Shown: positions 6,843 through 15,797, numbered from the stretch's first letter. The stretch is DNA of 19,262 bases from Bremia lactucae (GCF_004359215.1 NC_090612.1:1622911-1642172); one strand, 5' to 3'. Translations and numbers: made by a program. The notes: generated by a model not told the origin, from the letters alone.

Positions 6843-7205
6843 GTTGCTGACGCTCCAGCATCGAAAGACAGCTCTAAACCGCGTCAAAAGAGCCCTCAAC
6901 CTGAGCAAGGCTTACACGAAGTGTTGCACCTCGTGCATTAGCGCACCCAATGCTTCCGTCGAGATTCCGGCCCTCCCGCGCTGCTTGATGCGCGAGGGAA
7001 CCTTCAGTCTCAAGTGGAGATACTTTTATTGCGACGTCGTCGTAAGGGCCAATACCAGTATCTGGTGAAGTGGCTGAAGTCCCCCTATATTGAAAAGTCT
7101 TGGGAGTTTGAGGTACCTCGTCGGCAAGATTGCCCGTACGCCATTGACGCTTTTGAGCGCCAAGCTCAGGGTCAACTTGCGTCAAACGACGCTTCTCACC
7201 ATTAG
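6843..7205 (+). pseudogene. pol: Family 1 pol 3' end: integrase tail with chromodomain (copy A)
   Basis: This is the last part of a Ty3/gypsy polyprotein, truncated at its 5' side where it abuts array 2. The frame starts ADAPASKDSS, matching ADAPALKD in the inverted copy at 15793-17775. It meets an in-frame TAG at 6939-6941 and then runs on in the same frame through ALLDARGNLQ. It ends in a chromodomain at about 7014-7160 (VEILLLRRRRKGQYQYLVKW, SWEFEVP, DCPYAIDAFE). Chromodomains at the integrase C terminus define chromoviruses and are known to direct integration to marked chromatin. The chimeric reading frame beginning in the array at 6654 is accidental. Confidence 0.85.
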
Positions 7206-8166
7206 AAGTTGAATAAGGTGGATCTATAGCCTCAGTCCGGCTTCGATTCATGGTTGTACAGTTAACCGAAGCACTGAAATATTAGCTAGAACTTTCTTCG
7301 TGTTGTGCATAAATGCCGAACGTAACTGGCCTTTGGCGTTAAGCTTGGCGAAATCGAAGCGAAGCTTCCGTTCCAAACGAATATCAGCCACACCCGCAGA
7401 CTCTCTAATATTCCAAATATTACGGAGGCGGCGGGCCCGATGGACCCATCTTAAAGTTACGGTTCATAAATTATTAAGACGCTCTCAAATGAAACTTCGT
7501 TTTCACTTCTTGTTTCGTTTGGTAACAAAACGATTCGAATACCCCTCAGTGAGGTCACCGAAGCCCCGCGGGCTTGATCACGTAAATTCGTCAGATGCCC
7601 ACTTCGAGTCATTACCTTTGGCGTAAGGTACCGCTCATGAAGAGCGTCGCGAGCAGCGATCTCGTCCGGCGGTTTCGCCGTGTCACCGAAGGTCCAGATG
7701 GCCAAGCTGTGACCCGCGATCTCTTATATATGCTCGCTCGCACTAAGCGAAGTGAATCTGTATTCACTATGAGCCTTAGCTTTCACTATCTCGGCAGCTG
7801 GACGACGAGCTTTTTCTCTATGAGGATGCCCGCTCTTGCTATTCATGAGGCGGATTCGTAATGATGTTGAGTCAAGGCCCTGTGTCATGCTCAATGCAGC
7901 TAAGACATCAGCGGCACCACGCTCTGGAACGGATTAGGGGCCCGCCGACGTTCATCCGGAGGAGAAGGCGTGTAAGAGTGACGCTCTTGTTCCTCATGCT
8001 CTGATGGAGTGTGACTTTTAAACTCCTCCATTTTCTCATCGTCGAGGAAGGTTTTCAGAGTCTGTGACTCACGCTTGATTGTTATGAGACGAAGGAAATA
8101 AAAACACAACCGAACGGTTAGCTGTTTAAGTTTCAACTTCAGAGGAAATGAAGCGAATGTTGTCAC
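7182..8166 (-). pseudogene. Antisense reading frame in the family 1 3' region (copy A)
   Basis: I do not recognise this protein. It runs on the strand opposite to pol, from an ATG 28 nt inside the 3' LTR to a TGA at 7184-7182, overlapping the pol stop by 24 bp. Segments in order are a hydrophilic N-terminal part (HTPSEHEEQERHSYTPSPPD), a basic part (EKARRPAAEIVKAKAHSEYR), a conserved middle (EIAARDALHERYLTPKVMTR, LPNETRSENEVSFE) and a basic C-terminal part (RLERKLRFDFAKL, then ISVLRLTVQP). Lesions are a one-base shift near 7925, a TAA at 7726-7724, about 30 extra bases near 7440-7475 and a TGA at 7250-7248. Without them it would be about 315 codons. The middle and C-terminal parts recur at 14733-15317 with other lesions. 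It may be an accessory ORF of the element or a captured gene. Confidence 0.6.
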
Positions 8167-8185
8167 TCGGTGTCAACAGTCTGAT

Positions 8186-8194
8186 AGTGGAGGG
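8186..8194 (+). other. Probable polypurine tract, family 1
   Basis: GTGGAGGG (8187-8194) directly precedes the TG of the 3' LTR, where plus-strand priming is expected in LTR retrotransposons. Confidence 0.6.
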
Positions 8195-8678
8195 TGTAAT
8201 GGGGCACACATCTATTGGAGAACCGTTGTTGTGGTACATTTACTTTATGGGTAAAATACCCTTTTATCCTATTCTAAAATAGTTAATAACTTAAGTCCCA
8301 TTTATGATGGGTAACAAATACGGTCCCCGCCAGATATAAATCTGGTGGCCGAAATCTACTTTAAATTAGCTAGGGTAAGGTTCAAGATTAAATAATAAAA
8401 TAAAGTTCAGTTCCCCTTTTGATCTTAAAGTGTCAAGTGCCTTTCTAAGGCTTGCGCATTGATCTGTAAGTGATAGAAGCCTTTCTAAGGTATATCCTCT
8501 TGGGCACTAGTTGCCACTTAGTTTTACGAACCCCTGAATCCCTTGAACTAGGATTCCTTAAGCTTTAATAGCTTGTACGACTCTTTGAGTTGTTAAGCTT
8601 ATTAGTTCTATAGAACTAAGAGACTCGCTGATTCTGAAAATCTTCTTCTGACTTTAGGAGCGAGGTAGCACTGCTACC
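8195..8678 (+). repeat. Family 1 3' LTR (copy A)
   Basis: Begins TGTAATGGGGCACACATC and matches the other family-1 LTRs on the opposite strand. The far end is changed (GAGGTAGCACTGCTACCGGC), so the boundary near 8678 is approximate. It holds the palindromic motifs of the family, such as AGATATAAATCT near 8331. Confidence 0.85.
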
Positions 8679-9444
8679 GGCACGTGCTGGTATATATATT
8701 CGTTGGGCCGTTGGCATCGTGGACGTAGACACCACCTTCTTCACTGGTAGTAACGCTCCGCGCGTTTCCATTCAACAAGCTTATATCTTCCAGAGCAGCG
8801 ACATACTGGAGAGAACCAGATCGAGCACCTTGTTATTCATAACAATTTTCCACTCAGTCTCCACCTATCCATACACACGGAGACGAGCAATGCGTCCGTT
8901 TAGGAACGGATTGAACCGAAGATGCGTCCAAAGGTAAATTCTAGCTTTCGTCAATCTAACAGAATTGTGATGCGTTTCGGAAAATGCAGCGCTAAACATC
9001 GTGGAGGTATGATTTCCGTCCAATTTCGGACTCGTGCTGCTCGACCAACTGTAGCTGTGGGTCTGTCGCTCACCATCCGCAGAACGATTAAAGCAGCAAT
9101 TCGTCTTCGCCTGCTCTTGCAGACTAAAAATGAGAAAGAAAAACGCGATTTACGCGGAGACGTCGTCAAGGCGAAGCAAGACTTACATGCTAGATTGGAC
9201 AGCCCAATGGGCAGTGTTCGCTTTGTAGATGGGACAATAGCTTGTTCGCCAATGGTGAGTGAAAGGCCAAGAAAATCACGTATCCAAACATTGTCCGCCA
9301 CAGGCGATTAAAGCCAATTTAGATGGTTTGCATCACAAAGCTTAACAACTGAATTAATCTATCATTATACTCATTTAATGCCCGCTGCTTCGGCGTCGCA
9401 ATAAGACGAGATGGCATCTTATTTGACAAGCGATGACAAATGGA
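8679..9444. other. Unassigned segment
   Basis: Between the copy A LTR and the start of the minus-strand family-1 element I recognise nothing. A plus-strand frame at 8922-9311 (129 codons, basic, containing KNEKEKRDLRGDVVKAKQDL) overlaps an equally open minus-strand frame at 8951-9301. Neither shows a known motif. A 72-codon frame at 8719-8937 is also unassigned. Any of these could be decayed transposon or host sequence. Confidence 0.5.
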
Positions 9445-10905
9445 AGGCCATTGCCTTGTGACATAGTATTTGGTTCCCGGTAAGTCAATTTGACGATCAC
9501 CTCTATCCAAAGATAAAACAGACAGTGGTTTATTACGTACCACATCTTGGAATTCCTTAATTAAAGAATAAAATTGATCCGTAGGATCTTTAAGGATCGA
9601 TGACCCATTTCGCGCACTAAGTGCAGCCTTTGTGTCATCCAGGACAGCTTCGTCGAGAAGTGACGATGAGTTTAACTCAATTGTTTGTCGAATGACCACC
9701 ATTTCAGATAAGTCACCAGCTTTTAAGGCTCGACCGCACTCATCAATAGGAATTCCATCTAGCTCTAAAAGAGCACGTAACGAGGGGATTGCCGCAAGGC
9801 TAACTTCCCCCTCAATGTTACCGGTTACGCAATGTACAAGCGTATGTTCATGCTCACTCGTATCACTTTGTGAGGGTATACACGCTTCGTATTCACCCTG
9901 TCTTGGAATGGAGACAATACGCCTCTTTGAGGCCGGGACATTGACGTCCCCGGGTTTTCCAGCCTGTATTGGTTCTATACAAGACATAGTGTCTGATTTG
10001 GAATCCGACAAGGAGTTAGGTAGCTCAACTTCCTTATCCAGAGAACGTTTACGTGTCGCTTCACGTGCATTAGGAGGGATGACCCAAAATGCCCTCGCGA
10101 ACTGCCAATAGTGTCACTATTGACACTCAGTATGGTGCCACCTCGGCCGACCACACTCGGTGGACTTAGACGTGCCACTCCACGTATCTCAGGGATATTG
10201 CACCCTAAAGGTCCTGGCAAACCGCCAACAGTGTCACTACTGACACTCAGTATGATGCCACCTCGGCCGACCATACTCAGTGGACTTAGACGTGCCACTC
10301 CACGTATCTCAGGGATATTGCACCCTTGATGATGTGGCCATAGGCCAACAATGCTTTCAGCATTTAGTGAATCGTTATTATAATGAGTGTAACTCGACGG
10401 AGTACGTGCCGTTCCACTTATTTCTGCTGAGTCGGGCTCATAATTAATGTTTTTAACATTAGAGTTTATTAACTCAGATATGCCAATGTCTAAAACACTG
10501 ACAGACTCATTCAATGATCCGCGCCAATAGCGCTTTTGTTGCCTAGCAAAGGTTGGTTCATGGCTCTCCAAATCTTTGCTAGGAACATTGCGCGTGGCGC
10601 CTAAGGTCTTAGACCTCCAATCGATCCATGACTCATGGTGTTCCAACCAGGCCATACCAAGGTATGAGATCATATTTCGAATCCAAATCAAGGACGAGAC
10701 AGCGTTACATACTGTCAAAGTCCAGAAACTTTATACCTAAGTTTAATGGAACTTTGGGAACAGTGACACGAGTCCCAGTCGCTAAGCGAACAGTGATTGT
10801 ATCACCATCATGCGCTATAAGCGCCTCAACGTATTGTTGACTTCCTTCAAGGGAAAGGCGTCGAGCATGATTGCAAGGCGCTCCTGAGTCAATTTAAATT
10901 GACCA
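9445..10905 (-). pseudogene. pol: Family 1 protease, linker and RT start (copy C)
   Basis: This follows gag on the same strand. The aspartic protease active site DSGA is encoded at 10890-10879, two codons after an in-frame TAA (10896-10894). The domain continues through LATGTRVTVPKVPLNLG. After a frameshift near 10680 it reads LGMAWLEHHESWIDWRSKTL, the usual end of this protease type. A linker of about 250 codons follows, holding a 40-residue tandem repeat. The RT region begins at DRGDRQIDLPGTKYYVTRQW and homology stops at QWP (9445). The RT palm with its YxDD motif is absent. The element cannot be autonomous. Confidence 0.82.
10083..10350 (-). repeat. 120-bp tandem repeat in the protease-RT linker
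   Basis: The unit at 10111-10230 recurs at 10231-10350. The first 96 bp differ at only about four sites and the last part diverges. A partial unit lies at 10083-10110. On the minus strand it encodes a 40-residue repeat with GCNIPEIRGVARLSP and VGRGG. The period is a multiple of three, so the frame is preserved. Confidence 0.9.
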
Positions 10906-11021
10906 CGGCTTATCAAAGCCCTTTACAGTCGCTTGAGCGACTAGCAAGCCAGGCTTGTACTCTCACCCGTGCCATTGAGCACCGAGCTAATTGGGGCTAC
11001 GTTCTGTTTATTCTCGCCTCC

Positions 11022-12095
11022 TTAATGTTCAACAGAGCCTAGGTCTTTCCCAGTAGGGCGCCCCGCACCTACTGGGTATCGACGTTTTCCTCGCACCGTA
11101 CCAGATTTATGGTAGAGGTCGAAGTTGGAGCTCTTTCGAGCTTTAGGAGAATTTCGAAGAGGGCAGGCAGGGCGTAAACATTTCGTGCTTCCGCACATAT
11201 AACATCTACAGATGGTCTTATGCTGTTCCACAGCTTGAAGAGCCTCTTCTCCTTTCTCAATGAGGCTCAGATCCACAGGTTCCGCTCTATTAAACGGAAC
11301 CCATGTGCTCGAAGATCTTGTTCGGTAGACAGGCTTGCTAACGCGAGCAGACTTAATGTCAAACTCGGCGCGTAGCGCTATGGCAACTGCCTCTTCGAAC
11401 GTAGCCGGATGAGATTGGAGTAATTCCGTCCGGGCAACGCCCTCATTTAGACCTTCCATAAAGATGTTCAATACAATTGCTTCTTGCACCAGGTCTTGAT
11501 GCATAGATGCAATGAGAGTTCTCAACTCCTGGACAAAGTCCCCTAGGGTTCTTTTACCCTGTCGAGTCGCTAGGAGCCGTGCTCGCATGCGAAAAGCCTG
11601 ATCAGGCGGTGCAAACATGCTCGTCATTTGCTGTTTCAGCGAATCTTATGAGGGAAAAGCGTCGTTCGTTTATGGACGTGCTGCACGATAGTGCCCACTC
11701 CATGGCTCTACCTCCAAGTTTGGAAATGACCATAGCCACCTTTTGCCGTTCTGTTAAGAATAAGGCGGAATTAATGGACATTTCCATCTGCTTAATCCAA
11801 AAAGGAAGATTTTCTACCTCAATTCCCTTATATGTTTTCACATTTATAGTTAGAGGTCGAGCCCTCGGCCCTGAGTCAGATACAGAGATATACCGGGTTG
11901 GCATAGATGCCGCTAAATGGTCCTGCACCTGACCGATCAGGGAGGCTTCGTTCCGCATGAAGGGGCTTCAAGCCTTGCATGCAGGACCTCTGGTCCCTGG
12001 GAAATAAGAAATTTCACGTGCTCAAGCCCGAATAAGGTTTTGAGCTTGTCATAAGCGGCGCGTTGCGCTTCTGAAAATTCTGGTTCCTCTTCAAT
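11022..12095 (-). pseudogene. gag: Ty3/gypsy family 1 gag (copy C)
   Basis: This is the fullest family-1 gag here. The start codon is lost: ATG in copy 1 is ATT at 12095-12093. A 2-nt insertion near 11965 shifts frame, after which the frame runs from MRNEASLIG through LPFWIKQMEMS and RAMEWALSCS. A 4-nt duplication near 11665 shifts it again before FAPPDQAFRMRARLLATRQG. The rest is open to a TAA at 11024-11022. The zinc knuckle reads CYMCGSTKCLRPAC, with Cys where the consensus His stands in copy 1 (CX2CX4HX4C). Protease follows downstream. Confidence 0.85.
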
Positions 12096-12144
12096 TTTCG
12101 TGAGAAATTAGTCTTATAGAGACTCAGGCGTAGATTGACTACAA

Positions 12145-12153
12145 GTGCTACCA
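12145..12153 (-). other. Primer binding site, family 1 copy C
   Basis: TGGTAGCAC on the minus strand, two bases after the LTR end, identical to the site of copy 1. Compatible with initiator tRNA-Met priming (inference). Confidence 0.65.
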
Positions 12154-12155
12154 GG

Positions 12156-12645
12156 TGTAGCGGAGCTACCTCGTTCCTAAAGTCAGAGGAAGACTTTCAG
12201 ACTCAGAGAGTCACTTAGTTCTATCGAACTAATGGGTTTAACAGCTCATGGGGTCGTACAAGCTATTATAGCCTAATGAATCTTAGTTCAAAGGATTCAG
12301 GGGTTCGTAGAACCAAGTGGCAACTAGTGCCCAAGAGGATATACCTTAGAAAGGCTTCTATCTCTTACAGATCAATGCGCAAGCCTTAGGAAGGCACTTA
12401 ACGCTTTAAGATCAAAAGGGGAACTGAACTTTATTTCATTATTTAAATCTAAAAACCTTACCCTGGCTAATTAAAATGGATTTTGGCCGCCAGATTAATA
12501 TCTGGCGGCGACCACATTTTTTTTATTACCCATAATAAATGGGATATAAGTAACTAACTATTTTAAGATTAGATAAAAGGGTATTTTACCCATAAAGTAA
12601 ATGTACCACAACAACGGTTCTCCAACCGATGTGTGCCCCATTACA
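12156..12645 (-). repeat. Family 1 5' LTR (copy C)
   Basis: This 490-bp LTR runs from TGTAATGGGGCACACATCGG at 12645 to CTACA at 12156 on the minus strand. It is close to the LTR at 3642-4117. It holds a perfect 10-bp hairpin, GCCGCCAGAT (12486-12495) with ATCTGGCGGC (12500-12509), that is collapsed in copy 1. Confidence 0.88.
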
Positions 12646-12980
12646 CCTATACTAAGCGTTTCTTAGTATTTGCCTCTTGTTGCTAATCCACGCTAAGCAA
12701 GTTAGTGTCTCCTTCTGCACGTCGTGTACGATCAAAAGTTGGAGGCACCTTGCGTACACTTTTATCTAGCTTCTGCTGAATCAGCACAAGCGAAAGGTGC
12801 TTCGTCACACATACTGTATTATGGCGACCCGCGCGATGCTGGGAATGTTTGCCAGCGTTAAGGAACCAGCAAAAGTAGAATTCGAGTTTTTCGCAGCCCC
12901 AACGTCGATAAGATGACCACCTAACCCTCAAGAGCGAAGTTTTTGTCTAGACAATGCAAGCCTTCCTAGGTGACCACCTG
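12646..12980. other. Unassigned segment between two retroelements
   Basis: About 335 bp between the family-1 LTR terminus and a family-2 LTR end. A minus-strand frame of 82 codons (12683-12931) has no motif I recognise. The octamer TGACCACC occurs twice (near 12914 and 12971). Nothing else is supported. Confidence 0.5.
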
Positions 12981-13242
12981 TGTAGGCGGGCACGTCGTAA
13001 TGCGGCCACGCTCTACTTAGGCACACACCCTAGCACAGCGAGGAAGCGGTTTAACCTGCTTCTCTTGTGTGCAGTGAGGTAGTTGTGGTGGGCGCGCAAG
13101 CGACCTCACCCAACACACTAAGTACTCTGGTTAAGTGTTGTCACGGGAGCGGTAATCCGTCTCCTCGTGCGCACTTACCAAGTAGGAAGTAGTTTTCAGA
13201 CTGATTTATATTTAATAGAATTAAATATAAATACTTATTTTT
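12981..13242 (-). repeat. Family 2 LTR fragment (3' part), cut by the gap
   Basis: Nearly identical to 14011-14272. Its minus-strand 3' end is GCCTACA at 12981. The 5' part is lost in the gap. Relative to gag at 13343-13944 it sits where the 3' LTR would be. Confidence 0.85.
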
Positions 13243-13342
13243 NNNNNNNNNNNNNNNNNNNNNNNNNNNNNNNNNNNNNNNNNNNNNNNNNNNNNNNNNN
13301 NNNNNNNNNNNNNNNNNNNNNNNNNNNNNNNNNNNNNNNNNN
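13243..13342. other. Assembly gap (100 N)
   Basis: Exactly 100 unknown bases between the family-2 LTR fragment and gag. The round length suggests a default scaffold gap of unknown real size. The rest of gag and all of pol of family 2 may be missing here. Confidence 0.95.
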
Positions 13343-13944
13343 CCAAAGAAGCGCGCCTGAAGCAACACTTCGTTGTTCGGCGGCTGGTACATGGCGCGAA
13401 TCTTTTCCTTAAAGATCGCCCATGTAGGGAACGCCTTTCTGTCCGCCATAAGCGCCGAGTAAGCCCACTCTGAGGCCTTACCGCGCAGATGCGACATGGC
13501 GTACGACACCATCCGGCTGTCGTCCTCGATGAGCTGGGCGACACCGCATTGCTCCACGGCTAAAAGCCAGTGGACAATCGTGTGCGCCGCAGTTCCATCG
13601 AACTTGAGCGGGTCCATCCGAATGGGCCTCGGCTGATGCGGCCGGGCAGAGAGCATCTCAACAGTCCTGTTGAGAGCCTCGCTCCGAGCCTGCTCATGCC
13701 TCAGCTCATCCTGAGTCTGAGTGACGGACTCCGCCGCAGCGTGGCTCTGTGCCTCGGACGCGGCCCTCCGCTGTTTGAGCGGAGGGCCGCACGAATGCCT
13801 CAAACTGCTCCAACCGAGCAACATGTTGCTCAGGAGGACTACCCAGGAGCCTTGCCAGGGATTGTTCACCATGTCCCTGCGCCATAAGCCCTGCCACCTC
13901 TCGATGATGTTCGGAGAGGTAGAAGAAATGAACCTAAGATACAT
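13343..13944 (-). pseudogene. gag: Ty3/gypsy family 2 gag (truncated by gap)
   Basis: The ATG at 13944 lies about 55 nt after the PBS. The frame stays open to the gap. The second half is a clear retrotransposon gag capsid domain: MDPLKFDGTAAHTIVHWLLA, LRGKASEWAYSALM, then EKIRAMYQPPNNEVLLQARF. The N-terminal third probably changes frame twice. A neighbouring frame reads EQHVARLEQFEAFVRPSAQ between WQG and the Ala/Glu-rich coiled-coil-like part, so a local rearrangement is likely. It contains the 13-bp inverted repeat at 13760-13790. It differs from families 1 and 3 in sequence and LTR. Confidence 0.82.
13760..13790. repeat. Perfect 13-bp inverted repeat inside gag
   Basis: GCGGCCCTCCGCT (13760-13772) and AGCGGAGGGCCGC (13778-13790) flank a 5-nt loop. 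It lies in the part of family-2 gag that seems frameshifted and may be a small inverted duplication. Confidence 0.9.
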
Positions 13945-13999
13945 TGAGGCTCATTCTCACGTACACACGGAGAGATGCGGGTCGTGGGAAGGATTACTA

Positions 14000-14008
14000 G
14001 TGCTACCA
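14000..14008 (-). other. Primer binding site, family 2
   Basis: TGGTAGCAC on the minus strand, two bases after the LTR end. Same core as the PBS of families 1 and 3. Confidence 0.65.
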
Positions 14009-14010
14009 AG

Positions 14011-14542
14011 CGTAGGCGGGCACGTCGTAATGCGGCCACGCTATACTTAGGCATACCCCTAGCACAGCGAGGAAGCGGTTTAACCTGCTTCTCTTGCGTG
14101 CAGTGAGGTAGTTGTGGTGGGCGCGCTAGCGACCTCACCCAACACACTAAGTACTCTGGTTAAGTGTCGTCACGGGAGCGGTAATCCGTCTCCTCGTGCG
14201 CACTTACCAAGTAGGAAGTAGTTTTCAGACTGATTTATATTTAATCGTATTAAATATAAATACCTATTTTTACCAATTAAAATGTCATCTCTATAGATAA
14301 CACTTAATATGTATTGCGAGCGTATCTTTCTAGATACCTCGCGTAACAGATGACGCTAGGCGTCATCCATCCTAATGTGAATGCACCCATGTGCATCACA
14401 TACACAAGGGTTGGTCACAAATGTGCACCACACCCGAGTGCTGGGTCTAATTACTATAATTTAGTATTAGACCATCCCCTTAAGTACACCAAGTGTAATT
14501 TACGAGGACTGTGTAAGATTAGGGCAACTTGAGCCCGTTACA
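14011..14542 (-). repeat. Family 2 5' LTR
   Basis: This LTR of 532 bp starts TGTAACGGGCTCAAG at 14542 and ends GCCTACG at 14011 on the minus strand. The partner LTR ends GCCTACA, the expected terminus. Strong hairpins include GATGACGC/GCGTCATC (14349-14367) and GTATCT/AGATAC (14322-14337). Beyond 14542 lies family-1 LTR sequence, so this element abuts an older family-1 copy. Confidence 0.87.
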
Positions 14543-14732
14543 ACAAGTGCCCAAGAGGATGTACCTTAAAAAGGCTTATATCACTTACAGATCAATGCGC
14601 AAGCCTCAGGAAGGCACTTAACGCTTTAAGATCAAAACAGGAACTGAAACTTTTCTAAATATTCAATCTAAAACCTTACCCTAGCTAATTTCAAAATAGA
14701 TTTCGGCCACCAGATATATATCTGGCGGCGAC
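14543..14732 (-). repeat. Family 1 LTR fragment (copy B)
   Basis: Matches the internal part of the family-1 LTR (ACTAGTGCCCAAGAGGAT region through the TCTGGCGGCGAC motif). One side is cut by the family-2 LTR. The other, at about 14732, is fused directly to the antisense-ORF region, so the 5' part of the LTR and about 380 bp of the 3' region are deleted relative to copy A. Confidence 0.82.
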
Positions 14733-15317
14733 GAGCTGCCGAGATAGCGAAAGCTAAAGCTCATAGTGAATATAGATCACTCCGCTTAGTGCGGACGAGC
14801 GTCTTAAAGAGATAGCGGGTCACAGCTTGGGCATCTGGATCTCCGGTGACCCGGCGAGGACGCCGGAGGAGATCGCTGCTCGCGACGATCTCCATGAGCA
14901 ATACCTTACGCCAAAGGTAATGACGCGAAGTTAGTATCTGACGCGTTTACGTGATCAAGCCCGTAAGGCTTCGGTGACCTTCATGAGGGAAATCCCGATC
15001 ATTTTGTTTCCAAACGAAACAAGGAGTGAAAACGAAGTCTCATTTGAGAACTGGGTCCACCGGGCCGCCGCCTTCGTAATATTTGATATATCAGAGAGTC
15101 TGCGGATAGGGCTGATGTTCGTTTGGAACGGAAGCTTCGCTTCGATTTCGCTAAGCTTAAGGCCAAGGCCAGTTACGTTCGGCATTTATGCCACAAAACG
15201 AAGAAAGGCCTAGCCGAAATTTCAGTGCTTCGGTTGACCGTACAACCATGGATTGCAGCCGCACTGAGGCTATGGATCCACCTTATCCCACGTCTAGTGG
15301 TGGGAAGCGTCATTTGA
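14733..15317 (+). pseudogene. Antisense reading frame in the family 1 3' region (copy B)
   Basis: This is a second copy of the unrecognised frame at 7182-8166, on the strand opposite to the neighbouring pol and 5'-truncated by the deletion at 14732. It matches AAEIAKAKAHSEYR, EIAGHSLGIW, EEIAARDDLHEQYLTPKVMT and LFPNETRSENEVSFE. After a one-base deletion near 15065 it matches RLERKLRFDFAKLKAKASY and continues ISVLRLTVQPWIAAALRLW to a TGA at 15315-15317. Its lesions (a shift near 14782, a TAG near 14932, the deletion near 15065, a TGA near 15085) differ from those of copy A. It overlaps the pol stop at 15294-15296 by 24 bp, exactly as in copy A. No domain is recognised; the C terminus is rather hydrophobic. 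Confidence 0.6.
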
Positions 15318-15568
15318 CGCGAGTTGACTGTGAGCTTGGCGCTCAAAAACGTTAACGGCGTACGGGCAATCTTGCCGAAGAGGTACCTCGAACTCCCAAG
15401 AGTTTTCACTGGTGTTGACCCTTACGACGACGTCGCAATAAAAATTTCTCCTCATGAAACTGAAGGTTCCCTCGCGCATCAAGCAGCGCGGAAGGGGGCG
15501 AAATCTCAACGGAAGCATTGGATGCGCTAATGCACGAGGTGCAACTTCGTCGTGAGGTCCTTGCTCGA
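15294..15568 (-). pseudogene. pol: Family 1 chromodomain segment (copy B)
   Basis: Continuation of the pol fragment at 15793-17775 after a 230-bp interruption. It contains the linker, then LRFRPLPR and, after a frameshift, the end of a chromodomain: SENSWEFEVPLRQDCPYAV, NVFERQ, ending SNDASHH at a stop at 15296-15294. The first part of the chromodomain is in another frame (LLRRRRKGQ). It pairs with the plus-strand copy at 6843-7205. Confidence 0.8.
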
Positions 15569-15797
15569 GGGGGTATCCTAGAAGCTTTAAGAAAACTAAA
15601 TGAGAATTCGATTAATTAATCTAAAGAAGAAATTAAAATTTTAATGGAAATTCAAGATTTATTATTAAAAAAGGGGATTTCGGAATTCTACAATAGTAAA
15701 GTATTACTACACGCTGTGTAATCACCAGGACAGCGTCCTTGTAGCGCTTTCCCTGTATATAGGGGAATAAAATGAGCTATAAAAATAAAACTATATG
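15569..15797. other. AT-rich insertion in family 1 pol (copy B)
   Basis: About 230 bp absent from copy A separate the integrase C terminus from the chromodomain linker. On the plus strand much of it is open and reads SKEEIKILMEIQDLLLKKGI after one TAA. It contains TTCCC-TGTATATA-GGGGAA. Origin unknown; no target duplication was recognised. Confidence 0.55.

Noticed and set aside
7440..7475. Short intron in the antisense frame of copy A (GT...AG, about 31 nt)
   Set aside because: Too short for a spliceosomal intron, and removal does not restore the frame seen in copy B; more likely a small insertion.
7300..7861. Sense-strand frames in the family 1 3' region (7300-7626, 7595-7861; 14955-15185 on the other copy)
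   Set aside because: The sense frames are not kept between the two copies, whereas the antisense frame is.
8719..8937. RXLR or Crinkler-type secreted effector genes
   Set aside because: No frame in the window begins with a signal peptide followed by an RXLR or LFLAK-like motif.
8922..9311. A 129-codon host gene
   Set aside because: The opposite strand is equally open (8951-9301), no motif is recognised, and it lies between decayed retroelements. Left as unassigned sequence.
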